DNA of 64,000 nucleotides, taken from Ciceribacter lividus. GTDB lineage: Bacteria; Pseudomonadota; Alphaproteobacteria; Rhizobiales; Rhizobiaceae. The translations under genes and the position numbers were made by a program. Positions 53,850 through 64,000 of this stretch are shown here, piece after piece; position 1 is the first letter of the stretch; each line of letters begins with the position of its first letter. Below the pieces are notes generated by a model. The model worked only from the letters and a program-made list of their open reading frames with translations. It was not told the DNA's origin and searched no databases. The stretch is taken from assembly GCF_003337715.1 (NCBI RefSeq), contig NZ_QPIX01000002.1, positions 248,001-312,000 of the forward strand, read 5' to 3'.

Positions 53850-54533
53850 ATGGCAAAGGCAAAGGACAATACACGGGAGGAAGTTGCGGCAAAGCCGGCC
53901 GACTTCGGCCGTGCGTCCTATGCCGTGCCGGAAGCGTCCGGTCTGCCGCTGCACCCGCTGATGGCGCATCCCGCCGCAGCGCTTGCGGCGATGACGGCGG
54001 TCGGCTTCGGTTTCGCGACCCAGATGGCGAGCGCCTTCCTCGGCTCGCTCCAGGGCGCGCTGGAGGCGACCGAGACGCTCGCCCGCAAGGCCGAGGACGA
54101 GAGGGCGCAGGATAAGCGTCCGGCAGGGCCGTCTGAGCCGGCTGCGAAGACGGTCACCCAAGAGCCTGCTGTGAAGGCAAAGCGCACCGCCAAGGCTTCG
54201 GCCGCTCCGGTAAGGAAGACGGCTGCGACGAAACCCGTGAAGGCAGCGCCCGCCGCTGCAGCGTCTGTCGCTCCGAAGGCTGCAACGCCGAAGAAGCCTG
54301 CCAGGGTAGTCTCGAAGGGACGCGGCAAGGCCGACGACCTGAAGAAGATTTCCGGCGTCGGGCCGAAGCTCGAGCAGATCCTGAACGGCATGGGCATCAC
54401 CCGCTTTGCCGACATCGCCGGCTGGAGCGACGAGGACGTGGCGCGCATCGACACCGAGATCGGTCTCGGTGGCCGCATCGTCCGCGACGGCTGGGTGGCA
54501 CAGGCGAAGGCACTGAAGGAGGGCGGGGCGTGA
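53850..54533 (+). CDS. Accessory protein with a helix-hairpin-helix domain
   Basis: The 227-residue protein has an Ala-rich helical N-terminal half, with a short hydrophobic stretch near residues 36-56 (HPAAALAAMTAVGFGFATQM) that may be a membrane or amphipathic helix. A basic Ala/Lys/Pro linker (85-150) follows, then a C-terminal domain (158-220) beginning DDLKKISGVGPKLEQILNGM that is clearly related to the tail of NuoE. Its stop overlaps the next start (GTGA). It lies between nuoF and nuoG, which suggests a role linked to complex I assembly or localisation, but none is established. Confidence 0.65.
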   Translation: MAKAKDNTREEVAAKPADFGRASYAVPEASGLPLHPLMAHPAAALAAMTAVGFGFATQMASAFLGSLQGALEATETLARKAEDERAQDKRPAGPSEPAAKTVTQEPAVKAKRTAKASAAPVRKTAATKPVKAAPAAAASVAPKAATPKKPARVVSKGRGKADDLKKISGVGPKLEQILNGMGITRFADIAGWSDEDVARIDTEIGLGGRIVRDGWVAQAKALKEGGA

Positions 54534-54997
54534 CGCAGCACCTCGCCGAACTCAACATCGCGCGGCTGCGCTACCCGCTGGAGGACCCGCGGGTTGCAGC
54601 CTTCGTCAAGGCGCTCGACCTCGTCAACGGCATCGCCGAGCGGTCCGAAGGCTTCGTCTGGCGGCTGAAGGGCGAGAGCGGCAATGCGACCGCGATCGAC
54701 GGTTTCGACGATCCGCTGGTGATCGTCAACATGAGTGTCTGGCGCGACGTCGCGTCATTCGAGAATTTCGTATGGAAGACCGTTCACCGGCAGTTCTATG
54801 CCCGCCGCGCGGAATGGTTCGAGATCATGGAAAAGCAGCATTTCGTCATGTGGCATGTCGCTGCGGGAGAGATCCCCACGGTGGCCGAGGCGAAAGGGCG
54901 GCTCGACGAATTGAACAAGCACGGCAACAGCGACAGAGCCTTCGGGTGGTCGCACTTGCCGGAGGTGAAACTCTGGCAACAAGCGCGGTGTGCGTGA
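54530..54997 (+). CDS. DUF3291-family protein
   Basis: The 155-residue protein starts at a GTG overlapping the previous stop. It has LAELNIARLRYPLEDPRVAAFV at the front, FVWRLKGESGNATAI, VNMSVWRDVASFENFVWKTVH and FVMWHVAAGEIPTVAEAKGRL, the pattern of DUF3291 proteins with a dimeric alpha-beta barrel fold related to monooxygenases of small substrates. No cofactor motif is visible. Its place inside the nuo operon between nuoF and nuoG is unexplained. Confidence 0.78.
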   Translation: MTQHLAELNIARLRYPLEDPRVAAFVKALDLVNGIAERSEGFVWRLKGESGNATAIDGFDDPLVIVNMSVWRDVASFENFVWKTVHRQFYARRAEWFEIMEKQHFVMWHVAAGEIPTVAEAKGRLDELNKHGNSDRAFGWSHLPEVKLWQQARCA

Positions 54998-55012
54998 GGC
55001 AGGAAGGCGAAT

Positions 55013-57094
55013 ATGGCAAAGCTGAAAGTCGACGGTAAAGAGATCGAAGTTCCGGATCATTTCACGCTGTTGCAGGCGTGCGAGGAAGCCGGTGCCGAAG
55101 TCCCGCGCTTTTGTTTTCATGAGCGGCTGTCGGTCGCCGGCAATTGCCGCATGTGTCTCGTCGAAGTGAAGGGCGGCCCGCCGAAACCGGCTGCCTCCTG
55201 CGCCATGGGCGTGCGCGATATCCGCGGCGGCCCGAACGGCGAACTGCCGGAAGTCTTCACCAATACGCCGATGGTCAAAAAGGCCCGCGAAGGCGTGATG
55301 GAGTTCCTGCTGATCAACCATCCGCTCGATTGCCCGATCTGCGACCAGGGCGGCGAATGCGACCTGCAGGACCAGGCAATGGCCTTTGGTGTCGACAGCT
55401 CGCGCTATACGGAAAACAAGCGCGCCGTCGAGGACAAGTATATCGGCCCGCTCGTCAAGACCGTGATGAACCGCTGCATCCACTGCACGCGTTGCGTCCG
55501 CTTCACGACCGAAGTCGCCGGCATTGCCGAGCTCGGCCTGATCGGCCGCGGCGAGGATGCCGAGATCACCACCTATCTCGAGCAGGCAATGACCTCCGAG
55601 CTGCAGGGCAACGTCGTCGATCTCTGCCCGGTCGGCGCGCTGACCTCGAAGCCCTTTGCCTTCACCGCCCGTCCGTGGGAACTCGGCAAGACCGAATCGA
55701 TCGACGTCATGGACGCCGTCGGCTCGGCCATCCGTGTCGACACCCGCGGTCGCGAAGTCATGCGCATCATGCCGCGTGTCAACGAGGCGATCAACGAAGA
55801 GTGGATTTCCGACAAGAGCCGCTTCATCTGGGACGGCCTGAAGACCCAGCGTCTCGACCGGCCTTACGTTCGCCGTGACGGCCGCCTGCAGCCAGCGACC
55901 TGGGGCGAGGCTTTCGCCGCCGTCAAGGCCGCCGTTGCCGCGACCAAGGGCGACAAGATCGGCGCGATTGCCGGCGACCTTGCCTCAGTCGAGGAAATGT
56001 ATGCGCTGAAGGAACTCGTTTCCGCGCTCGGCTCGGCCAATATCGACTGCCGCCAGGACGGCGCCGCTCTCGATCCGTCGCTCGGCCGCTCGACCTATAT
56101 CTTCAATCCGACGATCGAAGGCATCGAAGCTGCCGACGCGCTGCTCATCGTCGGCGCCAATCCGCGCTTTGAAGCGGCCGTCCTGAATGCCCGCATCCGC
56201 AAGCGCTGGCGCCGCGGCGGCTTCCCGATCGGCGTGATCGGCGAAGGCGGTGAACTGCGCTACCAGTACGACTATCTCGGCGCTGGCTCCGAGACGCTCG
56301 CCGACCTCGTCGCCGGCAAGGGTGCCTTCGTCGACGTACTGAAGAATGCCAAGGCCCCGATGATCATCGTGGGGCAGGGGGCTCTCGCCGGCGAAAACGG
56401 CGCGGCCGTTCTCGCGAATGTCGCCAAGCTCGCGGTTTCCGTCGGAGCCGTCTCGCCCGAGTGGAACGGCCTTGCCGTCCTGCACACCGCAGCCGCGCGC
56501 GTCGGCGGGCTCGACCTCGGTTTCGTGCCGGGTGCGAACGGTGCATCGGCCGGCGCAATGTTGGGCTCCATGGACGTGCTCTTCCTGCTCGGCGCGGACG
56601 AACTCGACTTCGCCAGGAAGGGTTCGACGTTCACCGTCTACATCGGCAGCCACGGCGATGCCGGCGCTCACAGCGCCGATGTCATCCTGCCGGGCGCCGC
56701 CTATACGGAAAAATCCGGCACCTGGGTCAACACCGAAGGACGTGTCCAGATGGGCAACCGCGCCGGCTTCGCGCCGGGTGAGGCCCGCGAGGACTGGGCG
56801 ATCATCCGCGCCCTTTCCGACGTGCTCGGAAAGAAGCTGCCGTTTGATTCGCTGCAGGCTCTTCGCGCGAAACTCTATGCCGCTTACCCGCACTTCGCGG
56901 AGATCGACGAGATCGCCGCAGGTTCGGGTGACGAAATTGCCGCGCTTGCGAAAAAAGCCGGGCAGATGACCAAATCCGGGTTTGCGTCGCCGATCAAAGA
57001 CTTCTATTTGACGAACCCGATCGCGCGTGCTTCGGCCGTGATGGCCGAATGCTCGGCATTGGCCCGCAACAATTTCAAGGCTGCGGCAGAGTAA
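55013..57094 (+). CDS. nuoG: NADH-quinone oxidoreductase subunit G
   Basis: NuoG is the largest peripheral subunit. The 693-residue protein has a ferredoxin-like [2Fe-2S] region ([20 protein letters not shown]), the N5 site with His ([18 protein letters not shown]) and the [4Fe-4S] N4 ligands in [13 protein letters not shown] and [11 protein letters not shown] molybdopterin-oxidoreductase-like domain without cofactor follows from about residue 215. The length and the cysteine count are as expected for alphaproteobacteria, which lack the extra N7 cluster of some bacteria. Confidence 0.96.
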   Translation: MAKLKVDGKEIEVPDHFTLLQACEEAGAEVPRFCFHERLSVAGNCRMCLVEVKGGPPKPAASCAMGVRDIRGGPNGELPEVFTNTPMVKKAREGVMEFLLINHPLDCPICDQGGECDLQDQAMAFGVDSSRYTENKRAVEDKYIGPLVKTVMNRCIHCTRCVRFTTEVAGIAELGLIGRGEDAEITTYLEQAMTSELQGNVVDLCPVGALTSKPFAFTARPWELGKTESIDVMDAVGSAIRVDTRGREVMRIMPRVNEAINEEWISDKSRFIWDGLKTQRLDRPYVRRDGRLQPATWGEAFAAVKAAVAATKGDKIGAIAGDLASVEEMYALKELVSALGSANIDCRQDGAALDPSLGRSTYIFNPTIEGIEAADALLIVGANPRFEAAVLNARIRKRWRRGGFPIGVIGEGGELRYQYDYLGAGSETLADLVAGKGAFVDVLKNAKAPMIIVGQGALAGENGAAVLANVAKLAVSVGAVSPEWNGLAVLHTAAARVGGLDLGFVPGANGASAGAMLGSMDVLFLLGADELDFARKGSTFTVYIGSHGDAGAHSADVILPGAAYTEKSGTWVNTEGRVQMGNRAGFAPGEAREDWAIIRALSDVLGKKLPFDSLQALRAKLYAAYPHFAEIDEIAAGSGDEIAALAKKAGQMTKSGFASPIKDFYLTNPIARASAVMAECSALARNNFKAAAE

Positions 57095-57106
57095 GGGCAG
57101 GGGAAC

Positions 57107-58150
57107 ATGGATTCTTTCGTTTCAACCTATGTCTGGCCGGCGGCCATCATGATCGCCCAGTCGCTGCTGCTGCTGGTCGCCCTGCTGCTGTTCATCGCCT
57201 ATGTCCTGCTTGCCGACCGCAAGATCTGGGCGGCGGTGCAGATGCGCCGCGGTCCGAACGTCGTCGGCCCGTGGGGTCTCTTCCAGTCCTTCGCCGACCT
57301 GCTGAAATTCGTCTTCAAGGAACCGGTCATTCCGGCCGGCGCCAACAAGGGCGTCTTCCTGCTCGCACCGCTCGTCGCGGTGATGCTGGCACTCGCCACC
57401 TGGGCGGTCGTGCCGCTCGCCGACGGCTGGGTGATCGCCAACATCAATGTCGGCATCCTCTACGTCTTCGCGATCTCCTCGCTCGAGGTCTACGGCATCA
57501 TCATGGGCGGCTGGGCTTCGAACTCGAAGTACCCGTTCCTCGGCGCGCTGCGTTCGGCCGCGCAGATGGTATCCTATGAAGTCTCGATCGGCTTCGTGAT
57601 CGTCACCGTCCTGCTCTGCGTCGGTTCGCTCAATCTCTCGGACATCGTCAACGCCCAGAAGGACGGCCTCGGAACCATGTTCGGCATGCCGAGCTCCTTC
57701 CTCGACTGGCACTGGCTGGCGCTGTTCCCGATGTTCATCGTCTTCTTCATCTCGGCACTCGCCGAGACGAACCGCCCGCCCTTCGACCTTCCGGAAGCGG
57801 AATCGGAACTGGTGGCCGGCTTCATGGTCGAATACGGCTCGACCCCGTACATGATGTTCATGCTCGGCGAATACGCTGCGATCGTGCTGATGTGCGCGCT
57901 CACGACCATCCTGTTCCTCGGTGGCTGGCTGCCGCCGGTCGATATCGCCATCCTCAACTGGGTACCCGGCATCGTCTGGTTTGTGCTCAAGGCCTCGATG
58001 GTGTTCTTCATGTTCGCGATGGTGAAGGCCTTCGTGCCGCGCTATCGCTACGACCAACTGATGCGTCTCGGCTGGAAGGTTTTCCTGCCGCTCTCGCTCG
58101 CCATGGTCGTCATCGTTGCATTCGTGCTGAAGCTGATGGGATGGGCATGA
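57107..58150 (+). CDS. nuoH: NADH-quinone oxidoreductase subunit H
   Basis: NuoH is the eight-helix membrane subunit that forms the quinone chamber and joins the two arms. The 347-residue protein has [27 protein letters not shown] near residue 35, [20 protein letters not shown], the acidic loop [21 protein letters not shown] and [16 protein letters not shown] near the end. The start follows GGGGAAC. Confidence 0.97.
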   Translation: MDSFVSTYVWPAAIMIAQSLLLLVALLLFIAYVLLADRKIWAAVQMRRGPNVVGPWGLFQSFADLLKFVFKEPVIPAGANKGVFLLAPLVAVMLALATWAVVPLADGWVIANINVGILYVFAISSLEVYGIIMGGWASNSKYPFLGALRSAAQMVSYEVSIGFVIVTVLLCVGSLNLSDIVNAQKDGLGTMFGMPSSFLDWHWLALFPMFIVFFISALAETNRPPFDLPEAESELVAGFMVEYGSTPYMMFMLGEYAAIVLMCALTTILFLGGWLPPVDIAILNWVPGIVWFVLKASMVFFMFAMVKAFVPRYRYDQLMRLGWKVFLPLSLAMVVIVAFVLKLMGWA

Positions 58151-58189
58151 TGATGTCCGTTCCGTCCCTCGGCAGATTTGGAGGTTAAG

Positions 58190-58681
58190 ATGGCTGGTCT
58201 CTCCCAGGCTATCAATTCCCTGTTCCTGAAGGAGTTCGTCGGCGCCTTCTTCCTGTCGATGCGCTACTTCTTCGCGCCCAAGGCCACGATCAACTATCCC
58301 TTCGAGAAGGGGCCGCTGTCGCCGCGCTTCCGTGGCGAGCACGCACTGCGCCGCTATCCGAACGGCGAAGAACGCTGCATCGCCTGCAAGCTCTGCGAGG
58401 CGATCTGTCCGGCCCAGGCGATCACCATCGAGGCCGGTCCGCGCCGCAACGACGGCACCCGCCGTACGGTGCGCTACGACATCGACATGGTGAAGTGCAT
58501 CTATTGCGGCTTCTGTCAGGAAGCATGCCCGGTCGAGGCGATCGTCGAAGGGCCGAATTTCGAGTTCGCCACCGAGACGCGCGAGGAACTTTACTTCGAC
58601 AAGGCGCGGCTTCTCGACAACGGCGATCGATGGGAACGGGAAATCGCGCGCAACATCGCGCTGGATGCTCCGTACCGCTGA
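58190..58681 (+). CDS. nuoI: NADH-quinone oxidoreductase subunit I
   Basis: NuoI carries two [4Fe-4S] clusters, N6a and N6b, in [16 protein letters not shown] and [16 protein letters not shown]. The 163-residue protein starts [12 protein letters not shown] with GGAGGTTAAG placed just upstream; four earlier codons are in frame but lack a site. The N-terminal helix runs along the membrane. A gap of 157 bases follows with no gene. Confidence 0.97.
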   Translation: MAGLSQAINSLFLKEFVGAFFLSMRYFFAPKATINYPFEKGPLSPRFRGEHALRRYPNGEERCIACKLCEAICPAQAITIEAGPRRNDGTRRTVRYDIDMVKCIYCGFCQEACPVEAIVEGPNFEFATETREELYFDKARLLDNGDRWEREIARNIALDAPYR

Positions 58682-58838
58682 TCGGCGGGCGACATCGATC
58701 GTGGCGACGCCGGCAAGCAGGCGTCGTCGCGGCACATGAGTTTTGAACAGGGGCGTCCAGCCGGTAGGGGATTACCGGCAGCGTCCCATCGGACGGCGGC
58801 GCGGACGCGCGTCCCGGGGAAGATGAAAAGGCAGCAAC

Positions 58839-59453
58839 ATGGGTCTTCAGGCTCTTTTTTTCTATCTCTTTGCCTTTGTCGCCGTGGCTTCGGCGTTCAT
58901 GGTGATCTCGGCACGGAACCCGGTCCACTCGGTTCTGTTCCTCATCCTCACCTTCGTTAACGCCGCCGGCCTGTTCCTTCTGACGGGCGCGGAATTCCTG
59001 GCGATGATCCTGCTGGTCGTCTATGTCGGCGCCGTGGCGGTGCTCTTCCTCTTCGTCGTCATGATGCTCGACATCGACTTCACCGAGCTCAGGTCCGGAG
59101 CGCTGAAATATGCGCCGATCGCCACGCTCATCGGTGTGGTCGTGGCGGCGGAACTGGTGCTCGTCATCGGCGGCAGCGTCATTTCGCCGGAAGCGATGAA
59201 CGCAGTCACCATGCCGATCCCGGCGCTTGCCGAACGCCAGAACACCGCAGCCCTCGGCGATGTGCTCTATACGAACTACGTCTACTTCTTCCAGATTGCC
59301 GGCCTGGTGCTGCTGGTGGCGATGATCGGCGCGATCGTGCTGACGCTGCGTCACCGCACCAACATCAAGCGGCAGGACATTTCCAGACAGGTTGCCCGCA
59401 CGCCCGCGACCGCCGTCAAGGTGGTCAAGGTCAAGCCGGGGCAGGGCGTCTGA
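58839..59453 (+). CDS. nuoJ: NADH-quinone oxidoreductase subunit J
   Basis: NuoJ is a five-helix membrane subunit in the coupling region. The 204-residue protein has five hydrophobic segments, including [20 protein letters not shown], the conserved [21 protein letters not shown] with its pi-bulge region and a basic C-terminal tail ([18 protein letters not shown]). Confidence 0.96.
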   Translation: MGLQALFFYLFAFVAVASAFMVISARNPVHSVLFLILTFVNAAGLFLLTGAEFLAMILLVVYVGAVAVLFLFVVMMLDIDFTELRSGALKYAPIATLIGVVVAAELVLVIGGSVISPEAMNAVTMPIPALAERQNTAALGDVLYTNYVYFFQIAGLVLLVAMIGAIVLTLRHRTNIKRQDISRQVARTPATAVKVVKVKPGQGV

Positions 59454-59481
59454 GGCAGCACGAGGTCAAGGAACAGAAAAC

Positions 59482-59790
59482 ATGGAAATCGGTCTTTCCC
59501 ATTACCTGACGGTCAGTGCCATTCTCTTCACCCTCGGCGTGTTCGGCATTTTCCTGAACCGCAAGAACGTCATCGTCATCCTCATGTCGATCGAGCTCAT
59601 CCTGCTCGCGGTCAACCTGAACATGGTGGCGTTCTCCGCCTTCCTCAACGACATGGTCGGCCAGGTCTTCGCCCTGTTCATCCTGACCGTCGCTGCGGCA
59701 GAAGCGGCGATCGGTCTTGCTATTCTCGTTGTCTTCTACCGCAACCGCGGCTCCATCGCCGTCGAAGACATCAATATGATGAAGGGCTGA
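59482..59790 (+). CDS. nuoK: NADH-quinone oxidoreductase subunit K
   Basis: NuoK is a three-helix membrane subunit. The 102-residue protein has the conserved acidic residues that take part in proton transfer in [19 protein letters not shown] (Glu near residue 37) and [13 protein letters not shown] (Glu near 72). The start follows CAAGGAAC. Confidence 0.96.
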   Translation: MEIGLSHYLTVSAILFTLGVFGIFLNRKNVIVILMSIELILLAVNLNMVAFSAFLNDMVGQVFALFILTVAAAEAAIGLAILVVFYRNRGSIAVEDINMMKG

Positions 59791-59797
59791 TAAAGCT

Positions 59798-61792
59798 ATG
59801 ATTTTGTATAAGGCTATCGTCTTTCTTCCACTGATCGGCGCGCTGATCGCCGGCCTGCTCGGTCGCCAGATCGGCGCCAAGGCCTCCGAATACATCACCA
59901 GCGGCCTGATGATCGTCACGGCGGTTCTCTCGTGGGTCGTCTTCGTCAACGTCGGCTTCGGCGAGGGGCACGAGGTCATCAAGGTCTCCGTGCTGCGCTG
60001 GATCCAGTCCGGCGGCATCGACGTCGAATGGTCGCTGCGGATCGACACGCTGACCGCCGTCATGCTGGTCGTCGTCAACAGCGTCTCGACGCTGGTCCAC
60101 GTCTACTCGATCGGCTACATGCACCACGATCCGGACCGGCCGCGCTTCTTCTCCTATCTGTCGCTGTTCACCTTCGCCATGCTGATGCTGGTGACCTCCG
60201 ACAACCTGCTGCAGATGTTCTTCGGCTGGGAAGGCGTCGGTCTCGCCTCGTACCTGCTCATCGGCTTCTGGTTCAAGAAGCCGTCGGCCTGCGCCGCGGC
60301 GATGAAGGCCTTCATCGTCAACCGCGTCGGTGACTTCGGCTTCATCCTCGGCATCGCCGGCATCTTCGTGCTGTTCGGCTCGATCAACTTCGAGACGATC
60401 TTCGCCGCCGCGCAGAGCTATCTGCCGGCCGAGGGTGCGGAAGGCGGCGAAGCCGTCATCAATCTCTTCGGCATGAGCCTCGACAAGGCACATGCGATGA
60501 CCGCCGTCTGTCTGCTGCTCTTCATGGGCGCGATGGGCAAGTCGGCGCAGTTCCTGCTGCACACCTGGCTGCCGGACGCGATGGAAGGCCCGACCCCGGT
60601 TTCGGCCCTCATCCATGCCGCCACCATGGTCACCGCCGGCGTCTTCCTCGTCGCCCGCATGTCGCCGCTTTTCGAACTCTCGCCGAACGCTCTGACCTTC
60701 GTCACGCTGATCGGTGCGATCACCGCCTTCTTCGCGGCGACCGTCGGCCTCGTGCAGAACGACATCAAGCGCGTCATCGCCTATTCGACCTGCTCGCAGC
60801 TCGGCTACATGTTCGTGGCCCTCGGCGTCGGAGCCTATGGCGCGGCGATCTTCCACCTCTTCACGCACGCCTTCTTCAAGGCACTGCTCTTCCTCGGCGC
60901 CGGCTCGGTCATCCATGCCGTCGACGGCGAGCAGGACATGCGCTACATGGGCGGCCTCAGGAAGCACATTCCGCTCACCTTCTGGGCGATGACCATCGGC
61001 ACGCTGGCGCTGACGGGCGTCGGCATCCCGGGAACGATGATCGGTTTCGCCGGCTTCTTCTCGAAGGACGTCATCATCGAGTCGGCCTACGCCTCGCATT
61101 CGGCGGTCTCGGGCTTCGCCTTCACGCTGCTCGTCATCGCGGCGCTGTTCACCAGCTTCTATTCCTGGCGCCTTGCCTTCCTCACCTTCTTCGGCAAGCC
61201 GCGGGCGTCCGCCGACGTCATGCACCACGTGCATGAATCGCCGATGGTGATGCTGGCGCCGCTCGCCTTGCTCGCGCTCGGTGCGGTCTTTGCCGGCGTT
61301 GCCTTCGAGGGCTACTTCTTCGGCCACGAATACGGCGAGTTCTGGAAGGGCGCGCTCTTCACGCTGCCGGAAAACGAGATCCTCGAACAGTTCCACGGCG
61401 TCCCGACCTGGGTGAAGTGGAGCCCCTTCGTCGCCATGCTGACCGGCTTCGTGACCGCCTGGTACATGTACATCAAGTCGCCCTCGACCCCGAAGGTCCT
61501 GGCCGAGCAGCACCGCGTGCTCTACCAGTTCCTGCTCAACAAGTGGTACTTCGACGAACTCTACGATCTGCTCTTCGTCCGTTCGGCGAAGGCCCTCGGC
61601 CGGTTCCTGTGGAAGAAGGGTGACGTCGGTGTCATCGACACCTACGGCCCGAACGGCGTCGCCGCGGCCGTCGTCGACGTGACCCAGAGGGTTGTCCGCC
61701 TGCAGTCGGGTTACCTCTATCACTATGCCTTCGCGATGCTGATCGGCGTTGCGGCCCTCATTACCTGGATGATGCTCGGGAGTTCCTTCTGA
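59798..61792 (+). CDS. nuoL: NADH-quinone oxidoreductase subunit L
   Basis: NuoL is the distal antiporter-like subunit and pumps protons. Its long C-terminal lateral helix runs along the membrane arm. The 664-residue protein has [19 protein letters not shown] (Glu near 144), [20 protein letters not shown] (Lys/His proton path), [20 protein letters not shown] and a TM helix at its end. Its stop and the nuoM ATG share bases (overlap at 61792). Confidence 0.97.
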   Translation: MILYKAIVFLPLIGALIAGLLGRQIGAKASEYITSGLMIVTAVLSWVVFVNVGFGEGHEVIKVSVLRWIQSGGIDVEWSLRIDTLTAVMLVVVNSVSTLVHVYSIGYMHHDPDRPRFFSYLSLFTFAMLMLVTSDNLLQMFFGWEGVGLASYLLIGFWFKKPSACAAAMKAFIVNRVGDFGFILGIAGIFVLFGSINFETIFAAAQSYLPAEGAEGGEAVINLFGMSLDKAHAMTAVCLLLFMGAMGKSAQFLLHTWLPDAMEGPTPVSALIHAATMVTAGVFLVARMSPLFELSPNALTFVTLIGAITAFFAATVGLVQNDIKRVIAYSTCSQLGYMFVALGVGAYGAAIFHLFTHAFFKALLFLGAGSVIHAVDGEQDMRYMGGLRKHIPLTFWAMTIGTLALTGVGIPGTMIGFAGFFSKDVIIESAYASHSAVSGFAFTLLVIAALFTSFYSWRLAFLTFFGKPRASADVMHHVHESPMVMLAPLALLALGAVFAGVAFEGYFFGHEYGEFWKGALFTLPENEILEQFHGVPTWVKWSPFVAMLTGFVTAWYMYIKSPSTPKVLAEQHRVLYQFLLNKWYFDELYDLLFVRSAKALGRFLWKKGDVGVIDTYGPNGVAAAVVDVTQRVVRLQSGYLYHYAFAMLIGVAALITWMMLGSSF

Positions 61793-63303
61793 TGACCGAT
61801 TGGCCCATTCTTTCAACGGTCACCTTCCTGCCGCTGGTCGGCGTGGCACTTCTCCTGCTGACCCGGGAGGATACCGCCCTCGGCCGCCGCAATATCCGCA
61901 ACGTGGCGCTGCTGACGACGGTCTTCACCTTCGTCGTCTCGCTCTTCATCTGGATCGGCTTCGACAATTCGAACCCCGGCTTCCAGATGGTGGAAAAGCA
62001 CGCCTGGCTCGGAACCGGCATTTCCTACCATGTCGGCGTCGACGGCATCTCGATGCTGTTCGTCATCCTGACGACGCTGCTCATGCCCTTCTGCATCCTC
62101 GCGAGCTGGGTCTCGGTCGAGAAGCGCCTGAAGGACTACATGATCGCATTCCTGCTCCTCGAAACCCTGATGATCGGGGTGTTCGTGGCGCTCGACATCG
62201 TGCTGTTCTACGTCTACTTCGAGGCAGGCCTGATCCCGATGTTCATCATCATCGGCGTCTGGGGCGGCAAGGATCGCGTCTACGCGTCCTACAAGTTCTT
62301 CCTCTACACGCTCGCCGGCTCGGTGCTGATGCTGATCGCCATCATGGCGATGTACTGGGATGCCGGCACGACCGACATCACGCAGCTGCTCGCCCACAAG
62401 TTCCCGGCGCAGATGCAAACCTGGCTGTGGCTCGCCTTCTTCGCCTCCTTCGCGGTGAAGATGCCGATGTGGCCGGTCCACACCTGGCTGCCGGATGCGC
62501 ACGTGCAGGCCCCGACGGCCGGCTCGATGATCCTGGCGGGCATCCTGCTGAAGCTTGGCGGTTACGGCCTGCTGCGCTTCTCGCTGCCGATGTTCCCGCT
62601 GGCGTCGGACTATTTCGCGCCGCTCGTTTACACCATGTCGGTGATCGCGATCATCTACACCTCGCTGGTGGCGATGATGCAGGAGGACATGAAGAAGCTG
62701 ATCGCCTATTCGTCGATCGCGCACATGGGCTATGTCACCATGGGTACGTTTGCGGCGAACGTGCAGGGCGTGCAGGGCGCGATCTTCCAGATGCTGAGCC
62801 ACGGCTTCGTATCGGCCGCGCTCTTCTTCTGCGTCGGCGTGATCTACGACCGCCTGCATACCCGCGAGATCGCGGCCTATGGCGGGCTGGTGAACAACAT
62901 GCCGAAATACGCCGTCGCCTTCATGGTCTTCACCATGGCGAATGTCGGCCTTCCGGGCACGTCGGGCTTCATCGGCGAGTTCCTGACCCTGATCGGCGTC
63001 TTCCGCGCCAACACCTGGGTTGCGCTCTTCGCTGCGACCGGCGTCATCCTCTCGGCCGCTTACGCGCTCTGGCTCTATCGCCGGGTCGTGTTCGGCGCGC
63101 TCGAGAAGGAAAGCCTGAAGGCCATGCTCGACCTCTCGCTCCGCGAGAAGTTCATTCTCTATCCGCTGATTGCGCTCACCATTTTCTTCGGCGTCTATCC
63201 GGCTCCGATCTTCGATGCCACGGCCGCTTCGGTCGAGCTTCTGGTGAACAACTATTCGGCAGCATTGCAGGCGGCGCAGAACGTTGCGCTCACGGTGAAT
63301 TGA
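61792..63303 (+). CDS. nuoM: NADH-quinone oxidoreductase subunit M
   Basis: NuoM is the middle antiporter-like subunit of complex I. The 503-residue protein has [19 protein letters not shown] with the key Glu near residue 144, [20 protein letters not shown] with the essential Lys, and [21 protein letters not shown]. It is complete, and translation is coupled to nuoL by overlap. Confidence 0.97.
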   Translation: MTDWPILSTVTFLPLVGVALLLLTREDTALGRRNIRNVALLTTVFTFVVSLFIWIGFDNSNPGFQMVEKHAWLGTGISYHVGVDGISMLFVILTTLLMPFCILASWVSVEKRLKDYMIAFLLLETLMIGVFVALDIVLFYVYFEAGLIPMFIIIGVWGGKDRVYASYKFFLYTLAGSVLMLIAIMAMYWDAGTTDITQLLAHKFPAQMQTWLWLAFFASFAVKMPMWPVHTWLPDAHVQAPTAGSMILAGILLKLGGYGLLRFSLPMFPLASDYFAPLVYTMSVIAIIYTSLVAMMQEDMKKLIAYSSIAHMGYVTMGTFAANVQGVQGAIFQMLSHGFVSAALFFCVGVIYDRLHTREIAAYGGLVNNMPKYAVAFMVFTMANVGLPGTSGFIGEFLTLIGVFRANTWVALFAATGVILSAAYALWLYRRVVFGALEKESLKAMLDLSLREKFILYPLIALTIFFGVYPAPIFDATAASVELLVNNYSAALQAAQNVALTVN

Positions 63304-63321
63304 CGACAGGACCCTTTGGAC

Positions 63322-64000
63322 ATGAACGCTGAAACACTCGTTGCAAGCCTGCATCTCGTCACACCGGAACTGATCCTCGCGGTCGGTGCCCTGGTGCTGC
63401 TGATGATTGGCGTATTCTCCGGAGACAAGTCCACGCCGACGGTGACCGGACTTGCCGTGGCGCTGCTGATCGCCTCGGGCCTGTGGATGGTGCTGGTACC
63501 CGCGGAAGGTTCTGCCTTCGGCGGCGCCTATCTGGCGGACGGCTATGCCCGCTTCATGAAGGTTCTCGCGCTGATCGGTTCGGTGACGGCGATGATCATG
63601 GCGGTCGGCCACGCCCGCTTCGACCATCTCGACCGTTTCGAATTCCCGGTCCTCCTGGTGCTGGCGACGCTCGGCATCATGCTGATGATTTCGGCGAACG
63701 ATCTCATCTCGCTTTACCTGTCGCTGGAACTGCAGTCGCTGGCGCTCTACGTCGTTGCGGCGATCAACCGTGACAGCTTGCGCTCGACGGAAGCCGGCCT
63801 GAAGTATTTCGTCCTCGGCGCACTGTCGTCCGGCATGCTGCTCTACGGCATGTCGCTGGTCTACGGCTTCACCGGCAACACCGGCTTCGACGAGATCGCC
63901 AAGGTCCTGATGGCGGGCAAGCCGCAGCTCGGGCTGATCTTCGGCCTCGTCTTCATCCTCGCCGGCCTCGCGTTCAAGATTTCCGCCGTGCCGTTCCACA
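63322..64000 (+). CDS. nuoN: NADH-quinone oxidoreductase subunit N (partial)
   Basis: The first 226 codons lie inside the window, with no stop before the right edge. The protein begins [20 protein letters not shown]. It has successive hydrophobic segments and [23 protein letters not shown], with the functionally important Glu of NuoN, then [20 protein letters not shown] and the Lys-containing [14 protein letters not shown] at the cut. It is the third antiporter-like subunit and the expected last gene of the nuo core. Confidence 0.95.
   Translation, partial: MNAETLVASLHLVTPELILAVGALVLLMIGVFSGDKSTPTVTGLAVALLIASGLWMVLVPAEGSAFGGAYLADGYARFMKVLALIGSVTAMIMAVGHARFDHLDRFEFPVLLVLATLGIMLMISANDLISLYLSLELQSLALYVVAAINRDSLRSTEAGLKYFVLGALSSGMLLYGMSLVYGFTGNTGFDEIAKVLMAGKPQLGLIFGLVFILAGLAFKISAVPFH

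Noticed and set aside
59771..63999. Very long reading frames opposite nuoL and nuoM
   Set aside because: They are antisense shadows caused by high GC and codon bias. Their products are low-complexity His/Arg/Glu/Asp-rich with no family features.

Overview
The window comes from an alphaproteobacterial chromosome, most likely a member of the Rhizobiaceae. Indicators are the order rplM-rpsI, an agmatinase-family gene and a short-form argC; clpP-clpX-lon-hupB in a row; an LpsL-type UDP-glucuronate epimerase; an FMN riboswitch in front of a ribN-type riboflavin transporter; and a nuoA-N operon in which nuoE carries a helix-hairpin-helix tail and accessory genes sit between nuoD and nuoE and between nuoF and nuoG. 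No rRNA gene is present, so I do not name a genus.

Regions: (1) 1-16.2 kb is ordinary chromosome: arginine/polyamine genes, two ribosomal proteins, small metabolic and detoxification genes (hotdog thioesterase, enoyl-CoA hydratase, VOC proteins, O-acetylhomoserine sulfhydrylase, cupin, GST, SDR, P450, gamma-glutamyltransferase), two local regulators (WYL and ArsR types) and a membrane-bound diguanylate cyclase. (2) 16.6-22.3 kb is the proteostasis block clpP, clpX, lon plus HU, with clear intrinsic terminators. (3) 22.4-28.2 kb holds the FMN riboswitch and ribN, a secreted phytase-like esterase, an aldo/keto reductase and lpsL. (4) A gene of unknown function lies at 28.4-29.5 kb, just outside an integrated element. 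(5) 29,606-47,657 is an 18-kb element integrated into the 3' end of tRNA-Val(TAC), bounded by a 25-bp direct repeat and carrying clusters of a TTTGTGAC motif inside both ends. It encodes a tyrosine integrase, portal, fused protease-capsid protein, two chaperone-like tail proteins, an HNH protein, a protein with three repeats, head-tail joining proteins, both terminase subunits and a tape measure protein with an embedded M15 peptidase. I find no tail tube, baseplate, fibre, lysis, replication or repressor gene. Its att-distal end carries unknown small genes and a terminator-isolated two-gene membrane cassette. (6) 47.6-48.3 kb has tRNA-Val and two identical tRNA-Asp genes. (7) 48.5-64.0 kb is the complex I operon nuoA-nuoN, with nuoN running off the end.

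The most interesting object is the 18-kb element. It looks like either a drastically reduced prophage or a capsid-forming phage satellite that would borrow tails from a helper, and it carries what may be a small defence-type cargo cassette. These readings are inference. The direct observations are the gene content, the att structure and the architecture of the proteins.
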